Under the pieces are notes generated by a model. The model did not search any database, was not told the DNA's origin, and worked only from the letters and a program-made list of their open reading frames with translations. DNA of 64,000 bases from Mycobacterium sp. Aquia_216 (lineage in GTDB: Bacteria; Actinomycetota; Actinomycetes; Mycobacteriales; Mycobacteriaceae): contig NZ_CP113529.1 in NCBI RefSeq assembly GCF_026723865.1, positions 2,604,001-2,668,000 of the forward strand, given 5' to 3'. Shown here piece after piece: positions 57,019-64,000 of this stretch; positions within the stretch are counted from its first letter, which is position 1, and every line of letters starts with the position of its first letter. The position numbers and the translations under genes were made by a program.

Positions 57019-57067
57019 ATCGACGTTAGCGCGAAGACACGCCGGAAGACGGCACGTTAACGTCGAT
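57019..57067. terminator. 10-bp inverted repeat between convergent genes
   Basis: ATCGACGTTA (57019-57028) and TAACGTCGAT (57058-57067) are perfect inverted arms around a 29-base GC-rich loop, in the 99-base gap between rarA and the convergent ABM-like gene. It could form a long-loop hairpin serving as a bidirectional terminator, or be a protein-binding palindrome. Confidence 0.45.
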
Positions 57068-57094
57068 CTCGGCGCCTAGCCCAGCCCGGCATGT

Positions 57095-57718
57095 TCAGAC
57101 CAGCTCGGGCACCCGCAGGTGCGCGATCGCGAGCTCGAACTCGGCGACGTCGACGATCTCGGCACCCAGGTCGCGCGCCCGCCTGCTGCGCAGCTCGCTG
57201 GCGGCGTCGCGGTTGCGGGCCATCGCCTCCTGGCTGGCGAACGTCGAGCACGAGACCGCGCGCCGGCCGGCCGGGTGGTCGATCATCAGGCTGGCACTGG
57301 TGAACCCCTCGAGACTCTCCATCTCCGGGAGCACCGCCATCCGGAAGAAGTCCAGGGACCGGTCGAGTTGATCGGGCACCACCTTGAGCCAGGTGGCTCG
57401 CACAAACGCGCCCTCGGACGACCGGCGGCGGCGCTGCAGCAAAGCGATGTGCCACTCTTCGACGCTCGCGCTGCCGTCGAACATCAATGCGACGTGGTCG
57501 CGGATGATGGCGACCTTCTCGGCGCTGGCGCGCGTCGCCGCGATCGTCTCCCAGGAGCTGGTGGCGATACAGCGGCCGGATTGCCGGTCGACCAGCAGCG
57601 ACAACCCGACAAACCCGTCGAGTTCTTGCATTTCCCGCATGACGATGTCTCGAACATGCGCAATTCCGATGTCGACGGACAGGGGTTGCCCGTCGATCGT
57701 GAAAGAACGTGCGTACAC
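57095..57718 (-). CDS. Tandem ABM-like domain protein (Rv2557/Rv2558 family)
   Basis: A 207-residue protein with two similar halves, each resembling the dimeric alpha/beta barrel of antibiotic-biosynthesis monooxygenases: [22 protein letters not shown] in the first and [21 protein letters not shown] in the second. It matches the Rv2557/Rv2558 pair of M. tuberculosis, of which only one copy is here. GTG start at 57718, with GGGAG upstream. No catalytic residues can be named; role unknown. Confidence 0.82.
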   Translation of the reverse strand: MYARSFTIDGQPLSVDIGIAHVRDIVMREMQELDGFVGLSLLVDRQSGRCIATSSWETIAATRASAEKVAIIRDHVALMFDGSASVEEWHIALLQRRRRSSEGAFVRATWLKVVPDQLDRSLDFFRMAVLPEMESLEGFTSASLMIDHPAGRRAVSCSTFASQEAMARNRDAASELRSRRARDLGAEIVDVAEFELAIAHLRVPELV

Positions 57719-57900
57719 GATGGCTCCCTAACTAGTTCGGGGCAGCGCCCCCGGTGGCGCCACCGGTCCCACGGACTACCTTCCTCCTACCGCTTAGCGG
57801 TGGCAATGGCCGCGCGGCGTGGTGGCGGCGTGTCCGCCTCGTGTGGCCGCGCTCACAAACGATTGGCTGGTCAGCGCCGCCGCGCCGTAGTCTTGATCGG

Positions 57901-58302
57901 ATGCATACGGATGTGCTCGAGGTGGACACCAGCGGCCGTCGCATCGTGGATCTGACCGACGCGGTGCGCAGGTTTTGCTTCTCCTGTGGGGACGGCCTGT
58001 GCAACGTGTTCGTCCCCCACGCGACAGCCGGGGTCGCGATCATCGAAACCGGCGCCGGTTCCGACGACGATCTGGTCGACACGCTGGAACGGCTGTTGCC
58101 GCGCGACGAGCGCTACCGGCACGCACACGGCTCCGCCGGCCACGGCGCCGACCACGTGTTGCCGGCGATCGTCTCGCCATCGGTGACGGTGCCGGTCGCG
58201 TCGGGCGAGCCGCAGCTGGGAACCTGGCAAAGCGTCGTATTGGTCGACCTCAACCGGGACAACCCCCAGCGGTCGGTGCGGTTGAGCTTTTTGGAGGGTT
58301 AG
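57901..58302 (+). CDS. YjbQ-family (UPF0047) protein
   Basis: A 133-residue protein of the YjbQ/UPF0047 family: LCNVFVPHATAGVAIIE, the metal-site region HGADHVLPAIVSPSVTVPV and GTWQSVVLVDLNRD near the end. Family members have weak thiamine-phosphate synthase activity in some bacteria; the physiological role is not settled. ATG 57901 chosen because the upstream open frame has no family similarity. Lies 92 bases before alaS in the same direction. Confidence 0.9.
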   Translation: MHTDVLEVDTSGRRIVDLTDAVRRFCFSCGDGLCNVFVPHATAGVAIIETGAGSDDDLVDTLERLLPRDERYRHAHGSAGHGADHVLPAIVSPSVTVPVASGEPQLGTWQSVVLVDLNRDNPQRSVRLSFLEG

Positions 58303-58394
58303 CTGCCAGGTAGGCGACGCCGCCGGGACCGGTACTGTGAGCGGTCGAAACGCGTCGTTAGACAGCCTCCCGATATAGGAAGAAGCGGAAAAGA

Positions 58395-61109
58395 GTGCAG
58401 ACACACGAGATCAGGAAAAGGTTTCTTGATCATTTCGTGAAGGCAGGTCACACCGAGGTGCCGAGCGCGTCGGTGATCCTCGACGACCCCAACCTGCTGT
58501 TCGTCAACGCCGGCATGGTCCAGTTCGTCCCGTTCTTCCTGGGCGCGCGCACGCCGCCCTACCCGACGGCCACCAGCATCCAGAAGTGCATCCGCACCCC
58601 GGATATCGACGAGGTGGGCATCACCACCCGGCATAACACCTTCTTCCAGATGGCCGGCAATTTCTCGTTCGGCGACTACTTCAAGCGCGAGGCCATCGCG
58701 CTGGCGTGGGACTTGCTGACCAACAGCGTCTCCGAAGGTGGCTACGGCCTGGACCCGGAAAAGCTTTGGGCGACGGTCTATCTCGACGACGACGAGGCCG
58801 CCGGCCTCTGGCGGGAGATCGCCAACCTGCCACCCGAGCGGATCCAGCGCCGCGGCATGGCCGACAACTATTGGTCGATGGGCATCCCCGGTCCCTGCGG
58901 GCCGTCGTCGGAGATCTACTACGACCGCGGGCCGGAGTTCGGCGTCGAGGGCGGTCCGATCGTCAACGAGGACCGCTACGTCGAAATCTGGAACCTCGTG
59001 TTCATGCAGAACGAGCGCGGCGAGGGAACCAGCAAGGAAGACTTCGAAATCCTGGGGCCGTTGCCGCGCAAGAACATCGACACCGGCATGGGCATCGAGC
59101 GCGTCGCCTTCATCCTGCAGCGCGTGCACAACGTCTACGAGACCGACCTGCTGCGCCCCGTCATCGACACCGTGGCCGGCCGCGCACCCCGGGCCTATGA
59201 CACCGGCAACCACGAAGACGACGTGCGCTACCGCATCATCGCCGACCACAGCCGCACCGCCGCGATCCTGATCGGCGACGGCGTGAGCCCGGGCAACGAC
59301 GGTCGCGGTTACGTGCTGCGCAGGCTGCTGCGCCGGGTGATCCGCTCGGCCAAGCTGTTGGGCATCGACACCCCGATCGTCGGCGACCTGATGACCACCG
59401 TGCGCGACGCGATGGGCCCGTCCTATCCCGAACTCGTCACCGATTTCGACCGGATCCGCCGTATCGCCGTCGCCGAGGAGACCGCGTTCAACCGCACGCT
59501 GACGTCGGGCTCGAAGTTGTTCGACGAGGTCGCAGCCACCACCAAAGCGGCTGGCGCCACAGTGGTTTCCGGCTCGGACGCATTCACCCTGCACGACACC
59601 TACGGCTTTCCGATCGAGCTCACTCTCGAGATGGCTTCCGAGGCCGGCCTGCAGGTCGACGAGGGCGGCTTTCGCGAACTCATGGCCGAACAACGCAGCC
59701 GCGCCAAGGCCGATGCCGCCGCACGCAAACACGCGCACGCCGACCTGACCGCCTACCGCGAGCTGGTCGACGCTGGCCCGACCGAGTTCACCGGCTTCGA
59801 CGAATTGAGCTCCGAGGCAAGGATTCTGGGCATCTTCGTCGACGGCAAGCGGGTTCCGGTGGTATCGCACGCCGACGGCGTCGGCGCCGATCGCGTGGAG
59901 CTGATTCTGGACCGCACGCCGCTCTACGCCGAGTCGGGTGGGCAGATCGCCGACGTCGGCACGATCAGCGGGACGGGTGCCGGTGAGAGCGCACGTGCCG
60001 CGGTGACCGACGTTCAAAAGATCGCCAAAACCTTGTTCGCGCATCGGGTTAACGTCGAGTCTGGCGAATTCGTGGAGGGTGACAGCGTCGTCGCGGCCGT
60101 GGACCCCGGCTGGCGCAAGGGTGCCACCCAAGGTCACTCGGGCACCCACATGGTGCATGCCGCGCTGCGACAGGTACTGGGGCCCAACGCTGTTCAAGCC
60201 GGATCACTGAATCGTCCGGGCTATCTGCGCTTCGACTTCAACTGGCAGGGGCCGCTGTCCGACGAGCAGCGTACTCAGGTCGAGGAAGTGACCAACGAGG
60301 CCGTGCAGGCCGACTTCGAAGTGCACACGTTCCTCGAGGAACTGGAGAAGGCCAAGGCGATGGGTGCGATGGCCATGTTCGGCGAGGCCTATCCCGACGA
60401 AGTGCGGGTGGTGGAGATCGGCGGCCCGTTCTCGCTGGAGCTGTGCGGCGGAACCCATGTACACAATTCGGCGCAGATCGGTCCGGTGACGATCCTGGGT
60501 GAATCCTCGGTCGGTTCCGGGGTGCGCCGGGTGGAGGCCTACGTCGGGCTGGACTCGTTCCGGCACCTGGCCAAGGAGCGGGCGCTGATGGCGGGGCTGG
60601 CGTCATCGCTGAAGGTGCCGTCGGAAGAAGTGCCCGCCCGGGTCGCCAATCTGGTCGAGCGGCTCAAGGCCGCCGAGAAGGAGCTCGAACGCGCGCGGCT
60701 GGCCAGCGCGGGGGCCGCCGCGGTGAACGCCGCGGCCGGCTCGGAGCGGATCGGTAACGTCCGTGTGGTGGCGCAGCGGATGTCGAGCGGGATGACCGCG
60801 GCCGATCTGCGTACGCTCGTCGTCGACATCAAGGGCAAGCTCGGCAGCGACCCCGCGGTGGTCGCGCTGATCACTGTCCTTCCGGGGGACGAGGGCGCAA
60901 CGGTGCCATACGCCGTCGCCGCCAATCCGGCCGCCCAAGACCTCGGGATCCGGGCCAATGACCTGGTGAAACGGCTCGCCACGGCCGTCGACGGCCGCGG
61001 CGGCGGCAAACCCGACCTGGCGCAGGGCTCGGGCAAGGACCCGACCGGCGTCGACGCGGCGCTGGAGGCGGTCCGCTCCGAGATCGCCGCGATAGCGCGG
61101 GTCGGTTGA
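58395..61109 (+). CDS. alaS: Alanyl-tRNA synthetase
   Basis: A 904-residue class II synthetase. The N-terminal catalytic core has [22 protein letters not shown] and [18 protein letters not shown]. The editing domain has the zinc site residues in [11 protein letters not shown] and [13 protein letters not shown]. The C-terminal C-Ala part ends with [23 protein letters not shown] start at 58395. It is followed without a gap by ruvX (next codon start after the stop), then mltG and aroE, forming a tight operon as in other mycobacteria. Confidence 0.96.
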   Translation: MQTHEIRKRFLDHFVKAGHTEVPSASVILDDPNLLFVNAGMVQFVPFFLGARTPPYPTATSIQKCIRTPDIDEVGITTRHNTFFQMAGNFSFGDYFKREAIALAWDLLTNSVSEGGYGLDPEKLWATVYLDDDEAAGLWREIANLPPERIQRRGMADNYWSMGIPGPCGPSSEIYYDRGPEFGVEGGPIVNEDRYVEIWNLVFMQNERGEGTSKEDFEILGPLPRKNIDTGMGIERVAFILQRVHNVYETDLLRPVIDTVAGRAPRAYDTGNHEDDVRYRIIADHSRTAAILIGDGVSPGNDGRGYVLRRLLRRVIRSAKLLGIDTPIVGDLMTTVRDAMGPSYPELVTDFDRIRRIAVAEETAFNRTLTSGSKLFDEVAATTKAAGATVVSGSDAFTLHDTYGFPIELTLEMASEAGLQVDEGGFRELMAEQRSRAKADAAARKHAHADLTAYRELVDAGPTEFTGFDELSSEARILGIFVDGKRVPVVSHADGVGADRVELILDRTPLYAESGGQIADVGTISGTGAGESARAAVTDVQKIAKTLFAHRVNVESGEFVEGDSVVAAVDPGWRKGATQGHSGTHMVHAALRQVLGPNAVQAGSLNRPGYLRFDFNWQGPLSDEQRTQVEEVTNEAVQADFEVHTFLEELEKAKAMGAMAMFGEAYPDEVRVVEIGGPFSLELCGGTHVHNSAQIGPVTILGESSVGSGVRRVEAYVGLDSFRHLAKERALMAGLASSLKVPSEEVPARVANLVERLKAAEKELERARLASAGAAAVNAAAGSERIGNVRVVAQRMSSGMTAADLRTLVVDIKGKLGSDPAVVALITVLPGDEGATVPYAVAANPAAQDLGIRANDLVKRLATAVDGRGGGKPDLAQGSGKDPTGVDAALEAVRSEIAAIARVG

Positions 61110-61646
61110 GTGGAATTGGCAGAGCATCGCGTGCCCGACCGGCCCGGCGACCCTAATCAGGACAATCCGGGTCGGGGCCGCCGACCCGGGAGAAGCCTCG
61201 GTATCGACGTGGGCAGTGTGCGCATCGGCGTAGCCGCCAGCGACCCCGACGGCATCCTGGCCACGCCGGTGGAAACGGTGCGCCGGGACCGGTCCGGCAA
61301 ACACGTGCGACGGCTGGCCCAGCTCGTCGCCGAACTGGACGCGGTCGAGGTGATCGTCGGATTGCCCCGGACGCTGGCCGACCGCACCGGCCCGTCGGCG
61401 CTCGATGCGATCGAAGTGGCCGAGGCGCTGGCCCGGCGGGTGACGCCCACGCCGGTGCGGTTCGCCGACGAACGACTGACCACCGTCAGCGCGCAGCGGG
61501 CACTGCGCGCGGCGGGAGTGCGATCCAAGGAGCAGCGCGCGGTGATCGACCAGGCGGCAGCCGTGGCGATCCTGCAAAGCTGGCTCGACGAGCGCCGGGC
61601 CACGCTGGCGCGGCCTGCGGCGGGGGATGTCATCGATGGTGGATAG
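61110..61646 (+). CDS. ruvX: RuvX/YqgF-family RNase H-fold protein
   Basis: A 178-residue RNase H-fold protein of the YqgF (RuvX) family, linked to 16S rRNA 5' end processing and Holliday-junction-type resolution. [30 protein letters not shown] and [15 protein letters not shown] are the family signatures, with the acidic residues of the metal site. GTG 61110 follows the alaS stop directly. About 28 Pro/Arg/Gly-rich residues precede the fold, as in Rv2554c. Confidence 0.93.
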   Translation: MELAEHRVPDRPGDPNQDNPGRGRRPGRSLGIDVGSVRIGVAASDPDGILATPVETVRRDRSGKHVRRLAQLVAELDAVEVIVGLPRTLADRTGPSALDAIEVAEALARRVTPTPVRFADERLTTVSAQRALRAAGVRSKEQRAVIDQAAAVAILQSWLDERRATLARPAAGDVIDGG

Positions 61647-62883
61647 CGTGCGGCGGGAACGGGCCGAGCCGGCCGCGGTCGGGCCACCCCGGCACCGGAT
61701 GAGCCGCATCGCCCGGAACCGGGCCGAGCGCGGGCGCAAGCGGCGGCGTTTCACCGGCCGCATCGTCCTGGGCGTGCTCGTCGTGATCGTGGTGGCCGCG
61801 GTATTCGTCGGCTCCAAGATGTGGCACACGGTGTTCGGCACCGGGGACGACTACAGCGGAACCGGCAAGCGCGACATCGTCATTCAGATACAAGCCGGTG
61901 ACTCGACGACGATGGTCGGCGAAACGCTGCACAACCAGGGCGTGATCAAGACCATCCGGGCATTCATTAACGCCGCGCACGGCAACGCCGCGATCAACTC
62001 GATCCAGCCGGGCTTCTACCGGGTGCGCACCGAGATCCCGGCCGATTCGGCCGTCGCGCGCCTGACCGATCCCGGCAACCGGGTGGGCAAGCTGGTCATT
62101 CCGGAGGGCCGTCAGCTCGACGACACCACCGATATGAAGACCAACAAGGCCAACCCCGGAATCCTGACGCTGATCTCCCGCGCCAGCTGCGTGGACCTCG
62201 ACGGCAACAAGCACTGCATCTCGGTGGACGACCTGCGCGCGGCGGCGGGCAACACCCCGCCCAGTGTGTTGTCGGTGCCGGCCTGGGCGGTTCAGCCGGT
62301 CACCGAGCTGGGCACCGATCATCGCCGGATCGAGGGCCTGATCGCACCCGGGACCTTCAACGTCGATCCGTCGGCCTCACCCCAGGACATCTTGGCGAAC
62401 CTGATCAGCGCCGGAGCCTCGGTCTATATGCAGTCGGGACTCGTGGACACCGCCCAGGCGATGAAGTTGTCGCCCTACGACATCCTGGTGGTGGCCTCGC
62501 TGGTGCAGCAGGAATCCAACTCGCAGGACTTCGCGAAGGTGGCGCAGGTCATCTACAACCGGCTGAACGCGCGCCACACGCTGGAATTCGACTCGACCGT
62601 GAACTATCCGCTGGACCGCCGCGAGGTGGCCACCAGCGACGCCGACCGGGCCCAGAAGACGCCGTGGAACACCTACGTCTCCCCGGGTCTGCCCGCCACC
62701 GCGATCTGTTCGCCCGGCATCGACGCACTGCATGCCGCCGAGCATCCCGAGCCGGGTGACTGGCTGTACTTCGTCACCATCGACGCCCAGGGGACCACGC
62801 TGTTCACCAGGGACTACAAGCAGCATCTGGCCAATATCGAGCAGGCTAAGCACAACGGTGTCCTCGACAGCACGCCCCGCTAG
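61627..62883 (+). CDS. mltG: Endolytic murein transglycosylase MltG
   Basis: A 418-residue membrane-anchored enzyme that cuts nascent glycan strands. A basic cytoplasmic segment ([13 protein letters not shown]) precedes one transmembrane helix (about residues 46-66). The extracytoplasmic YceG domain has the catalytic Glu in [20 protein letters not shown], and EFDSTVNY and [14 protein letters not shown] at the C-terminus. ATG 61627 overlaps ruvX by 20 bases; ATG 61636 is an alternative start. Confidence 0.93.
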   Translation: MSSMVDSVRRERAEPAAVGPPRHRMSRIARNRAERGRKRRRFTGRIVLGVLVVIVVAAVFVGSKMWHTVFGTGDDYSGTGKRDIVIQIQAGDSTTMVGETLHNQGVIKTIRAFINAAHGNAAINSIQPGFYRVRTEIPADSAVARLTDPGNRVGKLVIPEGRQLDDTTDMKTNKANPGILTLISRASCVDLDGNKHCISVDDLRAAAGNTPPSVLSVPAWAVQPVTELGTDHRRIEGLIAPGTFNVDPSASPQDILANLISAGASVYMQSGLVDTAQAMKLSPYDILVVASLVQQESNSQDFAKVAQVIYNRLNARHTLEFDSTVNYPLDRREVATSDADRAQKTPWNTYVSPGLPATAICSPGIDALHAAEHPEPGDWLYFVTIDAQGTTLFTRDYKQHLANIEQAKHNGVLDSTPR

Positions 62884-63691
62884 CGCGGCGCCTTCCCGCA
62901 AAGCGGCCGTCCTCGGCTCGCCGATCGCCCACTCGAAATCCCCGCAACTGCACCTGGCCGCCTACCGCGCGCTGGGCCTGGACGATTGGACCTACGAGCG
63001 CATCGAGTGCGGCGCCGAACAATTGCCGGGCGTGGTCGGCGGCTTCGGGCCGGAGTGGGTCGGTGTGTCGGTGACGGCGCCGGGCAAGTTCGCCGCGCTG
63101 GGGTTCGCCAACGAGCGCACCGATCGCGCCGAGCAGGTGGGGTCGGCCAACACCCTGGTGCGCACCCCCCGCGGCTGGCGGGCCGACAACACCGACATCG
63201 ACGGCGTCAGCGGTGCGATCGGCTCGGCCTCGGGATGGGCGCTGGTCTGTGGATCGGGCGGCACGGCGCCCGCAGCGGTCGCGGGCTTGGCACAGCTCGG
63301 CGTCGCCGGCATCACCGTCGTGGCGCGCAACCCGGAAAAGGCGGCCCGGCTGGTGGACTTGGGGGCCCGGGCCGGCATACCGGCGCGGTTCTCCCGGCTG
63401 GACGGCGCCGGCCTGGCCGACGAGGTCGCGGCCGCGGAGGTCCTGGTCAGCACCATTCCGGCCGACGTGGCTGCACAGTATGCCGGCGTCTTCGCGGCGA
63501 TTCCGGTGCTGCTGGACGCGGTGTACGACCCCTGGCCCACGCCGCTGGCCGCCGCGGTGGCCGCGGCGGGTGGGCGGGTGATCAACGGTGTGCAGATGCT
63601 GTTGCACCAGGCCTTCGCGCAGGTGGAGCAGTTCACCGGGCTGCCCGCGCCGCGTGAGGCGATGACTTGCGCTCTGGCTGCGCTGGATTAG
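62858..63691 (+). CDS. aroE: Shikimate dehydrogenase
   Basis: A 277-residue NADP-dependent reductase converting 3-dehydroshikimate to shikimate in the aromatic amino acid pathway. The substrate site is LGSPIAHSKSPQLH; the catalytic Lys is in VSVTAPGKFAAL, the catalytic Asp in NTDIDG, and the nucleotide loop is GSGGTAPA. The C-terminal GVQMLLHQAFAQVEQFTG is typical. GTG 62858 lies 26 bases inside mltG and gives [12 protein letters not shown]; a later start would cut into the domain. Second codon of the catalytic motif is Ala where many members have Met or Pro. Confidence 0.94.
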   Translation: MSSTARPASAAPSRKAAVLGSPIAHSKSPQLHLAAYRALGLDDWTYERIECGAEQLPGVVGGFGPEWVGVSVTAPGKFAALGFANERTDRAEQVGSANTLVRTPRGWRADNTDIDGVSGAIGSASGWALVCGSGGTAPAAVAGLAQLGVAGITVVARNPEKAARLVDLGARAGIPARFSRLDGAGLADEVAAAEVLVSTIPADVAAQYAGVFAAIPVLLDAVYDPWPTPLAAAVAAAGGRVINGVQMLLHQAFAQVEQFTGLPAPREAMTCALAALD

Positions 63692-63701
63692 CGTGCCGCG
63701 C

Positions 63702-64000
63702 ATGCGGGCAACAGCGGCGGTGGTGGTGGTCGTCTGGCTGGCAGCGCTGAGCTGCTACGACATCCGGCAACGCCGACTGCCGAACTGGTTGACGTTGCCC
63801 GGGGCCGGCGCGGTCCTGCTGACCGCCTGTTGCACCGGGCGCGCCTTGCCTGCCCTGGCCGGGGCCGCGGCCCTGGCCGGCGCGTATCTGCTGGTGCATC
63901 TGAGGGCGCCGGCCGGCCTGGGGGCCGGTGATGTGAAGCTGGCGATCGGCCTGGGCGCGTTCACCGGATGTTTCGGCGTCCACGCGTGGTTCGCCGCCGC
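63702..64000 (+). CDS. Type IV prepilin peptidase-like protein, 3' end outside window
   Basis: Visible 99 residues: a hydrophobic helix (TAAVVVVVWLAALSCYDIR), then YDIRQRRLPNWLT and GLGAGDVKLAIGLG. These carry the two aspartates expected of aspartyl prepilin peptidases (YD and GD). It is the counterpart of Rv2551c and would cleave prepilin-type leaders in the membrane. An in-frame GTG at 63693 adds three residues. The gene continues past the window. Confidence 0.87.
   Translation, partial: MRATAAVVVVVWLAALSCYDIRQRRLPNWLTLPGAGAVLLTACCTGRALPALAGAAALAGAYLLVHLRAPAGLGAGDVKLAIGLGAFTGCFGVHAWFAA

Noticed and set aside
58299-60197. 632-codon frame antisense to alaS
   Set aside because: Typical antisense shadow of a GC-rich gene, with no recognisable domain and opposite an intact alaS.

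Overview
The window is high-GC actinobacterial chromosome with mycobacterial gene content: a FadD9-type carboxylic acid reductase, an MmpL4-like transporter, 13E12-family HNH protein, mycobacterial-type Rel and SecD, Ddn-like protein and mycobacterial LexA boxes. From memory, the gene order matches the M. tuberculosis Rv2590-to-Rv2551c block (fadD9, gabT, yajC-secD-secF, apt, rel, ppiB, hisS, Rv2578c, Rv2577 ... aspS ... alaS, mltG, aroE, Rv2551c), read in the opposite direction and carrying several insertions and losses. A nontuberculous Mycobacterium is the best reading; the species cannot be decided from sequence alone.

Layout. 1-1.85 kb: end of a membrane protein, then a divergent MarR regulator and alpha/beta-hydrolase pair with a palindromic operator; the hydrolase lacks the usual catalytic Ser and His. 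1.87-5.35 kb: carboxylic acid reductase. 5.5-9.6 kb: accessory hydrolase, two GT4 glycosyltransferases and a DMT-type membrane protein. 9.8-14.0 kb: MmpL4-like transporter directly downstream of gabT, without an MmpS partner. 14.2-22.5 kb: core genes yajC-secD-secF, peptide-binding lipoprotein, apt and rel. 22.5-27.1 kb: the most unusual locus, two tandem transmembrane Ser/Thr kinases whose extracellular domain is a PpiB-like cyclophilin, followed by the free membrane-anchored PpiB.

27.2-34.4 kb: metallo-beta-lactamase-fold hydrolase, hisS, a DUF222/HNH protein, HelD-like RNA polymerase recycling factor and radical SAM protein. Two LexA/SOS boxes lie here. 34.4-36.5 kb: a Tat-dependent metallophosphatase broken by a frameshift, and a small secreted protein. 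36.5-39.1 kb: an inserted XRE-cupin regulator / GGCT-like / class II aldolase / DapA-family island. 39.1-43.0 kb: zinc metallopeptidase, an SRPBCC remnant, a ketopantoate reductase-like gene without a normal start codon, and aspS.

43.0-53.1 kb: Ddn-like protein, FUSC-like membrane protein, MmcQ-like protein, and a conserved cluster of two transglutaminase-fold proteins, a Zn-ribbon metallopeptidase and a circularly permuted ATP-grasp/alpha-E protein that looks like a peptide-ligation system. 53.1-55.5 kb: duplicated Pro/Gly/Tyr-rich membrane proteins, one holding an exact 60-bp tandem duplication. 55.6-64.0 kb: core run rarA, ABM-like protein, yjbQ, alaS, ruvX, mltG, aroE and the start of a prepilin peptidase. 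No tRNA, rRNA, insertion sequence or CRISPR array was recognised. The only stretch over 300 bases that might lack a gene is 29173-29637, which holds one weak small ORF.
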